Positions 24,815 to 34,613 of a DNA stretch of 64,000 bases are shown here, piece after piece. The position numbers and the translations under genes are program-made. The stretch comes from Longimicrobiales bacterium (GTDB lineage Bacteria > Gemmatimonadota > Gemmatimonadetes > Longimicrobiales > Gaopeijiaceae): positions 1 through 64,000 of the forward strand of contig JANQRP010000016.1 of the NCBI GenBank assembly GCA_028284495.1, written 5' to 3'. The stretch's first letter is position 1. Every line of letters starts with the position of its first letter. The notes beneath the pieces were generated by a model that worked only from the letters and a program-made list of their open reading frames with translations, did not search any database and had not been told where the DNA came from.

Positions 24815-27477
24815 TCCGCCTCGTACTCGGCGTTCTCCTTCGACTCGGTCCCCGCCGCTTCCGTGAGAACTACGGGGACGAAGTCGTGGGCGTCGCGGAG
24901 GAGCGGATCCGGGCGGCGGCCGAGCGGGGCGCGGGGTCGGCCGTGAAGGCCATCGTGAAGGAGGTCGTAGGACTCGGCCTCGCATCGATCCGTGCGCACC
25001 GGACGCTTGCGAACGGATCGGCGCCGCCGGGAGGGCTCGGGATCCTCGCGGGGAACCTGGGCCGAGATCTCCGTCACGCGGCGCGCAGCGTCCGGAGGCA
25101 GCCTGGCCACGCAGTCACCACGATCGTGGTGCTCGCGCTCGGGATCGGCGCGACGACGGCGATCTTCAGTGCAGCCAACTCCTACTTCTTCCGTCCGCTC
25201 CCCTTCACGGATCCCGATCGACTCGTCAGCCTCTGGGAGACGAACCCGGAGTTCGGGTGGACCGACGCGGAGGCCGCACCCGCCAACCTTCTCGACTGGC
25301 GGGAGCGGGTGAGCGCGTTCGAGGACGTGGCGGGGTATCGGACGATCGGCCTGCGGACGACCTGGATCCACGAGGGCGAGCCGATCCTGCTCGAAGCGAG
25401 CCAGGTGACGGGCAACTTCTTCGACGTCCTCGGCGTGCGCCTCGCGGCGGGGCGGGCCTTCACCTGGGAGGAGACGTGGGGGGACGCGCCGCCGGTCGTG
25501 ATCGTCAGCCACGGATTCTGGACCACGCACCTCGGCGGTCGCGAGGAGGCGATCGGGTCGACGCTCGAACTCGATGGCACCGCGTATCGGGTGGTCGGCG
25601 TGACGCCGAGGGACTTCGCCTTTCCGATGGGCGGAATCGACTACTGGGTCCCCTACGGCTGGGCTCGGTCGAGTCGGATCGAAACGTGGTTCCGACGCGC
25701 TCACTTCGTGCGGCCGATCGCGCGGCTCGCTCCGGGGACGACCCTCGCCGGCGCCGACGCGGAGTTCCAGAGCGTCGTGACGGCGCTCCAGACGGAGTAC
25801 CCCGAGACGAATCGCGTGATGGGCGCGGGGATGGGCTCGATGCGGAGCTTCCTGATCGGCGACGCCCGCACCCCCATGCTCCTACTGCAAGGAGCCGTCG
25901 GCCTCCTCCTCCTCCTCGCCTGCGTCAACGTCACGAACCTCACCCTCCTCCGGGCGGCGTCCCGCTCCCGCGAGGTCTCGGTTCGGCGCGCGCTCGGGGC
26001 CGGGCACGGCCGCATCGCGGGAGGTTTGATCACGGAGAGCCTCGTCGTCGCCACGGCCGGCGGAGTGCTCGGACTCTTCCTCGGCATCGCGGGCGTCCGA
26101 GGCATCGAGGGGTTGGCGCCGCTCGGGATCCCGGGTGCGACCGAGGTCGCACTCGACCTCCGAGTCCTCGCGCTCACCGCGACGCTGACGATTTCGTGCG
26201 GAATCGTGTTCGGGCTCGTGCCGTCGCTCTGGGCTCGCCGCCTCGGTCTGGCGGATGCGCTCCGTAGCGGGGGCAGGTCGGGGTCGGAGACCCAGGGCGG
26301 GTGGATTCGGACACTCGTGGGGGCCGAGCTCGCGGTCGCCGTCGTGCTCGTCCTCGCCGCCGGCCTGATGATCCGGACGTCTCTCGAACTGCGGAGTGTG
26401 CATCCCGGATTCGACCCGAGCGACGTCGTCGCGTATCAGGTGACGCTTCCCTCATCCCGCTACGAGGTGCGGGACGACGTCCTCGCGACGTGGGACGATC
26501 TCCTCGAACGGCTCGAGGCCACGCCCGGGGTGACATCCGCGGGCACGGTCGCGCTCCTCCCGCTCTCGGGCACCAGCTGGTCGAGTCAGTTTCAGGCCGA
26601 AGGGTGGCCACCGGACCGCGCGGGCCTCGACATCCTCCATCGGCGAGCGGACGCGGGATACTTCGAGGCGCTCGACATCCCGCTCGTGCGGGGCCGGCTC
26701 TTCGGGCCGGCGGACAGCCCGAACGGCCCGCTGGTGGTCGTGATCAACGAGACCTTCGCGCGCGACTACTTCCCACACTCGGATCCGATCGGGCAGCGCA
26801 TCGCCTACGACAGGGTCGCGACGGAGGACTCGTTCTGGTACGAGATCGTGGGCATCGTCGGCGATCAGCAGCAGGTCTCACCAGGCGCACCCGCACGTCC
26901 GGAGGTGTTCGAGTACCGAAACCAGGACTGGGGCCGGACCGCGTGGGTCGTCGTGGAGACCGGCGCCGACGTCGGCGCGACCTCCATCACGATGCGCGCC
27001 GTCCTCGACGAGATCGATCCGCTCATTCCGATCGAGGCGACCACCACGCTGCGCGATGTCCGATCCGCCTCGATCGCCCGCGAGGAGATGGTGCTCCTCC
27101 TCCTTTCGGTCTTTGCGGCGATCGCGCTCCTCCTCGCCGCGGTCGGCATCTACGGCGTGACGGCGGAGATGACCGCGCGTCGCCGCCGCGAGATGGGGAT
27201 CCGGCTCGCGCTCGGTGCCGACGGCGGACGTCTGATCCGCCTGGTGCTTCGCGAGGGCGCCGTGCCGATCGCCGCCGGTCTGGCGATCGGAGCCGTGGTC
27301 GCGCTCATCGCGAGCCGAGCGCTGGAGGGACTCCTCTTCGGCGTCTCGCCTCAGGATCCCGCGACACTGATCGGCGTCTGCGCCGCGCTCGGCGTCCTCG
27401 CGCTGGCCGCGGCGTGGATCCCGGCGTGGCGAAGTACGCGTGTGGACCCGGTCGCCTCGCTCAGGGCGGATACCTGA
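24811..27477 (+). CDS. ADOP-type MacB/FtsX permease
   Basis: An 888-residue membrane protein with two FtsX-like permease repeats. A short N-terminal domain (about 80 residues) leads to a first helix (VTTIVVLALGIGATTAIFSA), then a MacB-like periplasmic core, the first FtsX block (about 350-500) and a second copy whose last helices contain VFAAIALLLAAVGIYGVTAE followed by the typical RRREMGIRLALGAD loop. Its duplicated architecture and PadR neighbour match Acidobacterial/Gemmatimonadal 'orphan' permeases that lack their own ATPase. Substrate unknown; export of lipids, peptides or drugs is inference. Paired with PadR by a 4-bp overlap. Confidence 0.85.
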   Translation: MIRLVLGVLLRLGPRRFRENYGDEVVGVAEERIRAAAERGAGSAVKAIVKEVVGLGLASIRAHRTLANGSAPPGGLGILAGNLGRDLRHAARSVRRQPGHAVTTIVVLALGIGATTAIFSAANSYFFRPLPFTDPDRLVSLWETNPEFGWTDAEAAPANLLDWRERVSAFEDVAGYRTIGLRTTWIHEGEPILLEASQVTGNFFDVLGVRLAAGRAFTWEETWGDAPPVVIVSHGFWTTHLGGREEAIGSTLELDGTAYRVVGVTPRDFAFPMGGIDYWVPYGWARSSRIETWFRRAHFVRPIARLAPGTTLAGADAEFQSVVTALQTEYPETNRVMGAGMGSMRSFLIGDARTPMLLLQGAVGLLLLLACVNVTNLTLLRAASRSREVSVRRALGAGHGRIAGGLITESLVVATAGGVLGLFLGIAGVRGIEGLAPLGIPGATEVALDLRVLALTATLTISCGIVFGLVPSLWARRLGLADALRSGGRSGSETQGGWIRTLVGAELAVAVVLVLAAGLMIRTSLELRSVHPGFDPSDVVAYQVTLPSSRYEVRDDVLATWDDLLERLEATPGVTSAGTVALLPLSGTSWSSQFQAEGWPPDRAGLDILHRRADAGYFEALDIPLVRGRLFGPADSPNGPLVVVINETFARDYFPHSDPIGQRIAYDRVATEDSFWYEIVGIVGDQQQVSPGAPARPEVFEYRNQDWGRTAWVVVETGADVGATSITMRAVLDEIDPLIPIEATTTLRDVRSASIAREEMVLLLLSVFAAIALLLAAVGIYGVTAEMTARRRREMGIRLALGADGGRLIRLVLREGAVPIAAGLAIGAVVALIASRALEGLLFGVSPQDPATLIGVCAALGVLALAAAWIPAWRSTRVDPVASLRADT

Positions 27478-27507
27478 GCGAGCGGCCGGTCACGTCCGGA
27501 CTCGCCC

Positions 27508-28308
27508 CTACATCCCCGACGCGCGAAGCGTCCGCACCTGCCGGACCGCCGCGTCGACCTTCAGCCGGTAGAGTTCCCGTCCGAGCTCGGCGGTCGCCAG
27601 GGTCGGATCTCCCGTGACGCCGCTCCCGTCCCCCGACTCCCCGCGACGCCGACGCTCCATGCGGATACCGTCGGGGTTCACGTGCATAAGCTGCGATGTG
27701 TCCGAGATGCCGGCGTGCGACCCGATCTGCTCGTCCGAGAAGCCCTGCGCGTTGAGCCACTCACGGGTGCCGTTGGCTCCGTAGTAGTCCCGGATGTGAC
27801 GAACCACGACGCCCGCGTCCGCCCACTCCTCGTTGAGCCGCTCGGCCACGCTCGCGAGCCCCGCCTGGTTGCCACCGCTGTCTCCCAGGAGGAGGACCTC
27901 CGTGAACCCGTGGGCGGCGAGGCTGCGCGCCGCGTACTCCACCACGGCCTCGAAGTGCTCGCGCGGCAGCGTGATCGTGCCCGCAGACCGCATGTGGCCG
28001 GACGGCGGATCGACGGACCCCTCCGGCACGTAGCCGAGCACCGGCGCGACGAGGGTGTTGCCGAGCTGCTCGGCGATGTCGCGGGACGCGGCGGCGATGA
28101 TGTAGTTGTGCTTCCCGAGAATCATGTGCGGCCCGTTCTGCTCGGTGCCCCCGGTCGGCACGATCGCGGTGGTGGTGCCCGCGTCGATCGCGGCGCGCAC
28201 CTCCGTCCAGGTCAGGTCCTCGATGAAGACGGAGTCCTGGGCGAGCGTGGGGCTGGCCGAGCCGAACAGGGCGAGGGTCGCGAGAGTCAGCAGCCGAGGG
28301 AGAGACAT
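27508..28308 (-). CDS. Exported creatininase-family amidohydrolase
   Basis: A 266-residue protein of the creatininase/formamide hydrolase family with an added signal peptide (LLTLATLALFGSASPTLAQ). Family motifs: DLTWTEVRAAI, PTGGTEQNGPHMILGKHNYI and LLLGDSGGNQAGL. In canonical members the first metal motif reads E-Q-H-G-x-H with a following T-D; here it reads EQNGPHM...GKHN, so the ligand set differs and the substrate may too. Creatinine hydrolysis is not assumed. Convergent with the permease gene, 30 bp apart. Confidence 0.8.
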   Translation of the reverse strand: MSLPRLLTLATLALFGSASPTLAQDSVFIEDLTWTEVRAAIDAGTTTAIVPTGGTEQNGPHMILGKHNYIIAAASRDIAEQLGNTLVAPVLGYVPEGSVDPPSGHMRSAGTITLPREHFEAVVEYAARSLAAHGFTEVLLLGDSGGNQAGLASVAERLNEEWADAGVVVRHIRDYYGANGTREWLNAQGFSDEQIGSHAGISDTSQLMHVNPDGIRMERRRRGESGDGSGVTGDPTLATAELGRELYRLKVDAAVRQVRTLRASGM

Positions 28309-28464
28309 CGGGGATCCGGGATCGGGGTCGGGGTCGGCGTCGTGTCCGGGGTCGTGTCCGGCACGGCGGGGTCGTGCGGTCGCCCGGAATTCTGCGGCCG
28401 CGTACGGGCGGAGCGCCAGCGGGCCGAAAAGACGGCTGAGTTCGCGAAGGCCCGGGAGATGCCT

Positions 28465-29652
28465 CTACCGCACCACCACCCGGACCAGCCACGGCACGTC
28501 GAACTCGTCCGTATCGATCACCCACGCCGTGGAGCCGGCGATGTGCTTCGGACTCATGCTGCTCGGAAGCACCACGCGACCGCGCGGTGTCAGGTCGGGG
28601 TCGAGAAGCAGCCATGCGGTCGAGTCCGCGCGCGCCTCATTGAGCTCGATCCAGATCTCGCCGGCCCGACCCCGTTCGGCGGAGCGGACGGGCGGCCGGT
28701 GCTCGGGGAGGTCGAGCCCGGACGCCATCGCGCTCTGGAAGGCCCGCTCGTTGAACCCGAAGACGGAGCCGAGTCCCTCGAGCGGTTCGAGGAGGGAGTC
28801 CCGAACGGAGCCCGGAAGCGGGATCGGGTCGTAGGCGAGGGAAGCTCGGGCGAGGGTGTCGCCGCCCGCCGTGGTTCGCACGGCCTCCAGGGTGCCCCGA
28901 TCGCTTTCCGTCGCGACGGCCCAGGCGAGCTCGAACCGGTCGTCGCCGTCACGGACGACGAGCGGCGAGGAGGGATGGAGCGAAGGGGGGTGCATCGCCG
29001 ATCCCTCGATCCGCACCGTCGGTCCCGGATCGATCGTGTCCCACCGGAGGGTATCGACCACGTTTCCGTCGCGATCGAACCGGATCCGCGGAACGAAGTA
29101 CGGACGATCGGCTGCGCCACCCGCGACACCGATGGAACGCGTCGATCCGACGAAGCCGTCGTCCCTCGGATCACCGATCAGGACGTTGATGCTCATGCCG
29201 GGGATGTCGCTCTCGACGGACAGCGACGTGCCGGGCGTCTCGTGGACGAGGGCGCCGTCCGGCCCGAACCAGGAGATCCTGCGCCGCCGGGAATCGCGCA
29301 CCCACAGCGTGTCGCCGAGAAGCCCGATGGACGTCGGCCGCGCGAACTCGCCCGGGCCCTCGCCCGCCCGCCCGACGGTCCGCAGGAGGGTCCCGTCCGC
29401 GGCGTAGATCCGGACCTCGCTCGCCTGGAGCTCCGACACGTAGACCGCGCCGTCCGGCCCGGCCTCGACGTCCCCGATCTGGGAGAAGCCGACGACCGGA
29501 TCGTCGAAGCTGCCGATGCGGGCCTCCTCCGCGTAGGCGAGGACCGGCAGGTCGGCGATCCGGATGGCGAGGGCGCCGCCCGACTCGCCCCCCGAGCAGG
29601 CGGCGAGCGCTCCCACGACGATCAGGCACGGGGCGACGGGCGCGCGCCGCAT
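28465..29652 (-). CDS. 6-bladed beta-propeller lipoprotein (third of three)
   Basis: A 395-residue lipoprotein; PCLIVVGALAAC is the lipobox region. The mature part shows repeating four-stranded blades with NHL-like signatures, GAVYVSELQASEVRIYAADG and LLRTVGRAGEGPGEFARP, the latter being the hallmark G-x-G-x-G-P-G-E-F of this lipoprotein family. Function is unknown; members are outer-membrane or periplasmic binding scaffolds. The ATG overlaps the preceding stop (TGATG). The C-terminal residues (FDVPWLVRVVVR) resemble the same closing strand in the other two propellers. Confidence 0.83.
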   Translation of the reverse strand: MRRAPVAPCLIVVGALAACSGGESGGALAIRIADLPVLAYAEEARIGSFDDPVVGFSQIGDVEAGPDGAVYVSELQASEVRIYAADGTLLRTVGRAGEGPGEFARPTSIGLLGDTLWVRDSRRRRISWFGPDGALVHETPGTSLSVESDIPGMSINVLIGDPRDDGFVGSTRSIGVAGGAADRPYFVPRIRFDRDGNVVDTLRWDTIDPGPTVRIEGSAMHPPSLHPSSPLVVRDGDDRFELAWAVATESDRGTLEAVRTTAGGDTLARASLAYDPIPLPGSVRDSLLEPLEGLGSVFGFNERAFQSAMASGLDLPEHRPPVRSAERGRAGEIWIELNEARADSTAWLLLDPDLTPRGRVVLPSSMSPKHIAGSTAWVIDTDEFDVPWLVRVVVR

Positions 29653-30920
29653 CAGAAGCCCACCACCGGGATCCGGACCACCCGCCCGATCCGCAGTTCG
29701 TCGAAGGCCACCGCGTAGACGTGCCCGTCCCGTACGTTCATCTGAAACGTTGCCGGGACGATCACGGACCCCCGGAAGGACCCGTCGGCCTCGAAGATGT
29801 CCAGCCTGCCCTGCCGCGAGCTGCCTTCGGCGCGCTGCACCCAGACGGAGCCGTCCGAGTCCACGAACAGGCGCCAGAGGATGTGATTCCGCGTCGGCGG
29901 CTCCACCCCGTCGACGTTCTCGGTGAGGCGCTCCCACTGCTCGAGGGTTCTCTCGGTGGGCGTCGAATCGACACCGTCCACCCGCACGACGATCGTGTCG
30001 CCTTCGGGAGAGACCCTCGTCAGCACGTACTCCGTGGTCCGCGCCGACCACACCTCGCCGCTCGGCCCCACGGCCACGAGCCGCCGGGGGTCGAACGACA
30101 CGACGCCCACGAAGGTGCCGCGTCCGCCCCCGGGTCCCTCACCCTCGTATCGGTACCGACGAATCGGATCCCGGGCGATCAGCGTCGAGTCGGCCTCGCC
30201 CGTGGTCGGATCGAAGCGTCGAACGAAGGTGGAGTTGGTCGCCTCCGCCAGCGCGACGCCGCGCGGAAACTCCGCGTGCTGGACGGTCTGCACGAGGGTG
30301 CCGTCGTCGCCGATCTCGCCGTTCCAGATCGAGGACAGCGGGCCCTGGGCCCACGACTCCTTGGCGTCGAACCGGTCGATCTCGGTGCCGAGGCTGTCGA
30401 GCGCGATCAGGGAGCGCAGCGCGTAGTCGTACAGCCAGAGCGTACCGTCCGTCGAGACCGCCAACTGCCCGGCTTGCCGGAACTCGCCGGGGCCGTCGCC
30501 CGCCCGGCCCACGGACCGGACGAATCGACCCTCGGAATCGAACACCCGGATCGCCGCGGCCTGTCGGTCCACCACATGGATGGAGCCGTCGGCCGCCACC
30601 TCGATGTCGGCGATCTGGCCGAACGCCTCCTCGGGCCGACCGTCCTCCCGGCCGACGACGAGGTCGGGCGCGAGGGTATCCGTCACCACGGGAAGCGTGA
30701 GGGATCCGGTGGAGGTGGCGTCGGGCTGCACGCGGTCGGTGCAGGAAGCAAGGAGCAGGGCGCTAAGGCTCAGGCATACGAGCGGCCAACGCCGTGGAGT
30801 GACGCGGCCCGTCGGCGGAGGCGTCGGTGCCGGCGGAGTCGGTGCGGGCGGCATTGGTGGCGGGAAGATGAGTCGGCCCTCGATGCGGTGCGCTGCGTAA
30901 GCGCGGCGGCGGTGGGTCAC
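29652..30920 (-). CDS. 6-bladed beta-propeller lipoprotein (second of three)
   Basis: Up to 422 residues. The lipobox is WPLVCLSLSALLLASC; before it lies a Pro-rich stretch (PPPMPPAPTPPAPTPPP). A GTG at 30920 overlaps the upstream stop (GTGA), matching the other genes of the run, but an ATG at 30854 gives a shorter, more usual leader; the start is therefore uncertain. The propeller has the family motif VGRAGDGPGEFRQAGQL and blades such as GSIHVVDRQAAAIRVFDSEG. Likely a paralogue of its two neighbours. No catalytic residues visible. Confidence 0.82.
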   Translation of the reverse strand: MTHRRRAYAAHRIEGRLIFPPPMPPAPTPPAPTPPPTGRVTPRRWPLVCLSLSALLLASCTDRVQPDATSTGSLTLPVVTDTLAPDLVVGREDGRPEEAFGQIADIEVAADGSIHVVDRQAAAIRVFDSEGRFVRSVGRAGDGPGEFRQAGQLAVSTDGTLWLYDYALRSLIALDSLGTEIDRFDAKESWAQGPLSSIWNGEIGDDGTLVQTVQHAEFPRGVALAEATNSTFVRRFDPTTGEADSTLIARDPIRRYRYEGEGPGGGRGTFVGVVSFDPRRLVAVGPSGEVWSARTTEYVLTRVSPEGDTIVVRVDGVDSTPTERTLEQWERLTENVDGVEPPTRNHILWRLFVDSDGSVWVQRAEGSSRQGRLDIFEADGSFRGSVIVPATFQMNVRDGHVYAVAFDELRIGRVVRIPVVGF

Positions 30921-32089
30921 CTCGGCGGGATCGGGTACCGCTCAAGATACTCCACCCCGAGCTCGTCGCGCTGAACCCCGGTGGCGACGCCGCCGGCCAC
31001 AGCGTGCAGCTCGAACCGGGGCGGTGTCCGGATCGACCCGATGAACCGGCCATCGCGGTCGAATCGATCCCAGACCGCGTCCGCGTATCGGTCGACTCTC
31101 CAGATCCTGGCCCACACTCCCCCGTCGGCCGTGACCACGACCTCGTCGTAGCCCGGCAGGAGCGGCGGAAGATCGGGGTGGTCGAGCAGGTCGATGGAGG
31201 ACCGCGCCGCCGACTCCGAGAAGTTCGCTTCGCGGAAGGCCGCCGCGTCGGCTCGGACGGAGGCGTCGGTCGGGCGAGGAGGACGGCGGACGCCCATGCT
31301 GTCGATCACCACGCCCGCGCGGACGACGTCGATCCGGAACCGGTGCGGGTCCGCGATCAACAGGTCGTCGCCCCAAACGGCGGTCCCGGGCTGCGTGGTC
31401 AGCGGCATGCGCAGCGCGAGGTGGCCGGACCACGCGAACTTCAGTCCCATCCCGCGGGCGATGGTGTCCGCGGCGCCCTCCAGGTCGGTCCACATCAGGA
31501 CGCGCGCGGTATCCTGGTAGGTGACGCCTTCGGCGATCTCGAAGATCGGGATGCCCGGCTCGGTCACCGCCAGGACGGCACCGGTCTCGCCGATGCCGAG
31601 CGGACGCACGAGGGTGCGGGGCACCCAGCGACGCGTCTCCCGAAGCTCCCCGTCGAGGGAGTAGGTCGTCACGCGGCCGACGCGACCATCGACGGCCGTG
31701 ACCGGGCCACTGCCGGGGTTCGGGGCCAGCCGAAGCTGCTGGAACTCGCCCGGCCCGTCGCCCCGGCCACCCAGTGTCAGGAGGTGCGAGCCCGTAGGCG
31801 CGAACACGCGGATCTCCTGACTCTGCTCGTCCGCGACCCAGATCCGTCCGTCATTGGTGACCACCACGGAGCGGACGCCCGCGAACTGGGTCGGACCGAC
31901 GTCGGTGGCGCCCCCGAGCGAGAGGGACGGCTCGGCGGGGAGCGAGTCGACGGCGGGGCCCGGCTCCGCGAACGGGCCTGCCCCGTCCGCGCCTGCATCG
32001 GGGCCGGCCAAGGGAGCGCCCGACTCGGACTCCGGCCCGGAGCACGCCAGAAGGGAGAGCAGAATCAGACCGGGAACGGTCGGTCGCAT
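30917..32089 (-). CDS. 6-bladed beta-propeller lipoprotein (first of three)
   Basis: A 390-residue lipoprotein: MRPTVPGLILLSLLACSG carries the lipobox, then an acidic Gly/Pro/Ala-rich spacer of about 45 residues leads to blades with VVVTNDGRIWVADEQSQEIR and LTLGGRGDGPGEFQQLRL. The ATG at 32089 has GGAG about 8 bp upstream; the longer frame to 32137 lacks a signal peptide. First of three overlapping paralogues, most likely from tandem duplication followed by divergence. The long spacer suggests that the propeller extends away from the membrane. Confidence 0.83.
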   Translation of the reverse strand: MRPTVPGLILLSLLACSGPESESGAPLAGPDAGADGAGPFAEPGPAVDSLPAEPSLSLGGATDVGPTQFAGVRSVVVTNDGRIWVADEQSQEIRVFAPTGSHLLTLGGRGDGPGEFQQLRLAPNPGSGPVTAVDGRVGRVTTYSLDGELRETRRWVPRTLVRPLGIGETGAVLAVTEPGIPIFEIAEGVTYQDTARVLMWTDLEGAADTIARGMGLKFAWSGHLALRMPLTTQPGTAVWGDDLLIADPHRFRIDVVRAGVVIDSMGVRRPPRPTDASVRADAAAFREANFSESAARSSIDLLDHPDLPPLLPGYDEVVVTADGGVWARIWRVDRYADAVWDRFDRDGRFIGSIRTPPRFELHAVAGGVATGVQRDELGVEYLERYPIPPR

Positions 32090-32222
32090 GCGGGTACTCC
32101 GAATCGGGAGCCGTCGGGTGTGGCGGGCGCAGGCCACGGGTGCAAGTCGGGTGCCGGGACTCCGGCGGGGGTAAGCGGTGGACTCCGCTCTGCGTCCGGT
32201 CGAGCGGCAGGTCCCCGAGCCG

Positions 32223-33065
32223 CTAGCGCCGATACGTGCACATCGACGTGAGGTGCGTGGTCGGCTTCCGCCACGCGATCAGCTCGTTCCAGCACACGCG
32301 ATCCTCGATCTCCTCCTCGCCCTCCGCGACCCGCGCCATGAACGAGCAGGTGTAGATGCGAAGCTGAGGCAGCGGCTCCCGGTAGGGATCGTACGTCATC
32401 AGCGGGGTCGTGTGGAACATCTCCGCGCGACAGATCTGGTCGTTCGGGACGTCGAGCACACCGAGCAGCGGGACCCGCACCTCGTCCACGAACACCTCGA
32501 ACTGCATCCTCCGATTCATCCGCGTCCGCATCGCGTCGGACTCCGCGTTGAAGTCGAAGTACAGCTCGAGGCCCCCCGACAGCATGGCGTAGGGGTCGCT
32601 CGCGTGCGCCTCGTCGAACTGCCGGATCTCGTCCCGTCCCAGGCTCCGGAAGATGCCCCGATGCGAGGCGTAGCGCCGGGTCAGCGCCTCGTCCACCTCG
32701 TCGAGGCGTTGCTCGAAGGTGAGCTCGGTCGAGATGCCCTCGAGCTGGATGGGGGCGATCGCGAGTTCGACGACGAAGTCTCGCACGGGCTCGTCGAGGA
32801 CGAACGTCCGCGTCGCGTACCCTTGGCGGGATACCTCGATCGTCAGCGGTCGGTGGTGCGCCGGGACCCCGAACTCGAAGACGCCGTCCGCCAGCGTCAG
32901 GTCCACGTACCCACCGGGCGACCCCCTCAGCAGCGCGCCTTCGATCGGATCCCCGGAACCGGCCTCGACCACCCGACCGTGGTACGTCTGCGCGTTGAGC
33001 GGGAGAGCGAGGCAGAGCCCGGCGAGTAGGGCAAGGAACGCGAGCGGGAGGTCAGGAATGTTCAC
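32223..33065 (-). CDS. Exported protein with carboxypeptidase-regulatory-like domain
   Basis: A 280-residue exported protein. The signal peptide is LPLAFLALLAGLCLALPLNAQ; residues 27-110 form a carboxypeptidase regulatory-like (transthyretin-type) fold: TYHGRVVEAGSGDPIEGALL, GGYVDLTLADGVFEFG, HHRPLTIEVSRQGYATR. The remaining 170 residues contain no recognised domain. This type of domain is used to dock on cell-surface or outer-membrane partners. It is upstream of the three propeller genes on the same strand (133 bp gap), so a shared surface function is possible but not shown. Confidence 0.75.
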   Translation of the reverse strand: MNIPDLPLAFLALLAGLCLALPLNAQTYHGRVVEAGSGDPIEGALLRGSPGGYVDLTLADGVFEFGVPAHHRPLTIEVSRQGYATRTFVLDEPVRDFVVELAIAPIQLEGISTELTFEQRLDEVDEALTRRYASHRGIFRSLGRDEIRQFDEAHASDPYAMLSGGLELYFDFNAESDAMRTRMNRRMQFEVFVDEVRVPLLGVLDVPNDQICRAEMFHTTPLMTYDPYREPLPQLRIYTCSFMARVAEGEEEIEDRVCWNELIAWRKPTTHLTSMCTYRR

Positions 33066-33231
33066 ATCTCGATGCTGGCGGAAGTGGCCTGTCGGGCTTG
33101 CCTCACACTAACACCTTAGACGCCTCGCGGCTCATATTCGGGTGCTGACAAGACCTGGAGCGCGTGCCGCCTAGGTCCGCCTTCCTGTCGTGCGGTCATT
33201 CTCAGTCGACGCGATGAGCCTATCTTGGTAG

Positions 33232-34080
33232 ATGGCACAGCTTAGGCTCTTCATCGACGATTCAGGGAACAAGGAGTACGGTCCGGCCACGAGTCGCTAC
33301 TTCGTGTACGCCGGTGTGATCGCGGATGTTGCGCAGGTCGCGCGACTGGCTGGGCTGTTCAAGGCCTTGAAGAGGGAGGCCTTCGGGGACGAGTCGGTGG
33401 AGTTGAAGTCGAACTGGACTCGCCAGCCCCGGGAACGCCGGAAGCGGTACCTAGAACCCTATGGACTGTCCAATGGTGAGATGGACGTCTTCGTAGACAA
33501 ATGGTACTCGCTGATGGAGTCCGAGGACCTCGTGTACCTCGCGGCTGTGATCGACAAACCGGCCATGCAAGCCAAGTACAAGACTCCCTACAATCCTTCC
33601 GCTACTGCCTACCAGTTCCTTCTCCAGCGGTATCAGATGCACCTGCGACGGCGAAACGCCCAGGGCTACGTCACGATCGACGACATGTCTGGGTCAACGC
33701 CCAAGAAGAACCAATGGAAGGACCTGCTGAAGTTGCAGCATCGGCGACTCAAGAAGGATGGATGCCCGCTTACGAAGCTGGCGTTCGATAGAGTGGCCGA
33801 GAGCCCGCAGTTCGCCGATTCAGCGAGGTTCGATCTACTCCAGGTGGCGGACTTCGCCGCCTACAACGTCTTTCGCCAGTTCCGCGACTACGGCGACCAG
33901 TGGGATCGAAACGACCTCGAAAGGGTGCCCATCTACCCGTGGTTCGGGCGGATCCTCCCTCGATTCGCCCTTGGGCCAGAGGGAAGGCTCGAGGGGTGGG
34001 GTGTCGTGAAGTGGCCCAGTGCACGGCGGAGCAAGTGGGCCTACGTCCGACGCTCGGGCAGAGCGGACCCGGAGATGTGA
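33232..34080 (+). CDS. DUF3800 domain protein (RNase H-fold, defence-associated)
   Basis: A 282-residue protein with the DUF3800 pattern: N-terminal LRLFIDDSGN (first Asp pair), central YVTIDDMSG and late LLQVADFAAYNVFR with the third acidic residue, arranged as in RNase H-like nucleases. DUF3800 proteins are often found in defence islands and mobile elements; the biochemical role is unproven. Base composition is visibly less G+C-rich than in the flanks. No ribosome-binding site is seen; a TATCTT hexamer (33221-33226) ends 5 bp before the ATG, compatible with a leaderless mRNA. Confidence 0.8.
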   Translation: MAQLRLFIDDSGNKEYGPATSRYFVYAGVIADVAQVARLAGLFKALKREAFGDESVELKSNWTRQPRERRKRYLEPYGLSNGEMDVFVDKWYSLMESEDLVYLAAVIDKPAMQAKYKTPYNPSATAYQFLLQRYQMHLRRRNAQGYVTIDDMSGSTPKKNQWKDLLKLQHRRLKKDGCPLTKLAFDRVAESPQFADSARFDLLQVADFAAYNVFRQFRDYGDQWDRNDLERVPIYPWFGRILPRFALGPEGRLEGWGVVKWPSARRSKWAYVRRSGRADPEM

Positions 34081-34274
34081 GAACGGGCACCCAGCCCGGT
34101 GTCAGTTCACCGGCGGACCAATTAATGGAGGGCAAACCTCACTGATCCGAGGGGCGGTCCCCTACTTGTGCCCGCAATCTCAACCCAATGATAGGCCGGT
34201 CGGTCGCGCTATGCAACTGTCAAATGGGGGTCGTTTGAGATTCACTTGACGGTCGAATCCATCAGGAGCGAACG

Positions 34275-34496
34275 TTGGGCATGTCGGGATCTCCATCAAA
34301 GCCCCAGTGGTCCGTCCGTCTCGACGGATACCATCGGTTCGTGATCGAGCAACTGGTCGAGGCGTTCGAGACTGACCGGTCAGCTGTGATCGCCCAGATC
34401 GTCGGACAATGGGTAGCGGACCATCCCCACCAAGTTGAGCAGGCCGGAGCATCTATCGGCGAGTACCGGGAACAGCGTAAGGCTGGATCAGGCTAG
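34275..34496 (+). CDS. Small ribbon-helix-helix protein
   Basis: A 71-73-residue protein with a C-terminally extended RHH fold: beta-strand QWSVRLDGY, then helix A HRFVIEQLVEAFETD and helix B RSAVIAQIVGQWVADH. The TTG at 34275 has AGGAG 6 bp upstream and is preferred; the ATG at 34281 would be 12 bp away. RHH proteins are DNA-binding autoregulators, often antitoxins or plasmid-type repressors. No toxin gene follows; 117 bp later the convergent restriction enzyme gene ends. It may control the DUF3800 gene or the restriction gene; partner unknown. Confidence 0.7.
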   Translation: MGMSGSPSKPQWSVRLDGYHRFVIEQLVEAFETDRSAVIAQIVGQWVADHPHQVEQAGASIGEYREQRKAGSG

Positions 34497-34613
34497 GGCG
34501 TCGAAGTGGTCCATCAGCAGTAGCGGGACCCGGGGGGATTCAGCGTGTGGCACCGACCAGACTTGGCGATGCGCTGTGTGGCTAGGCGCGAATGGGCGCC
34601 CGCCGGGGCAGCA

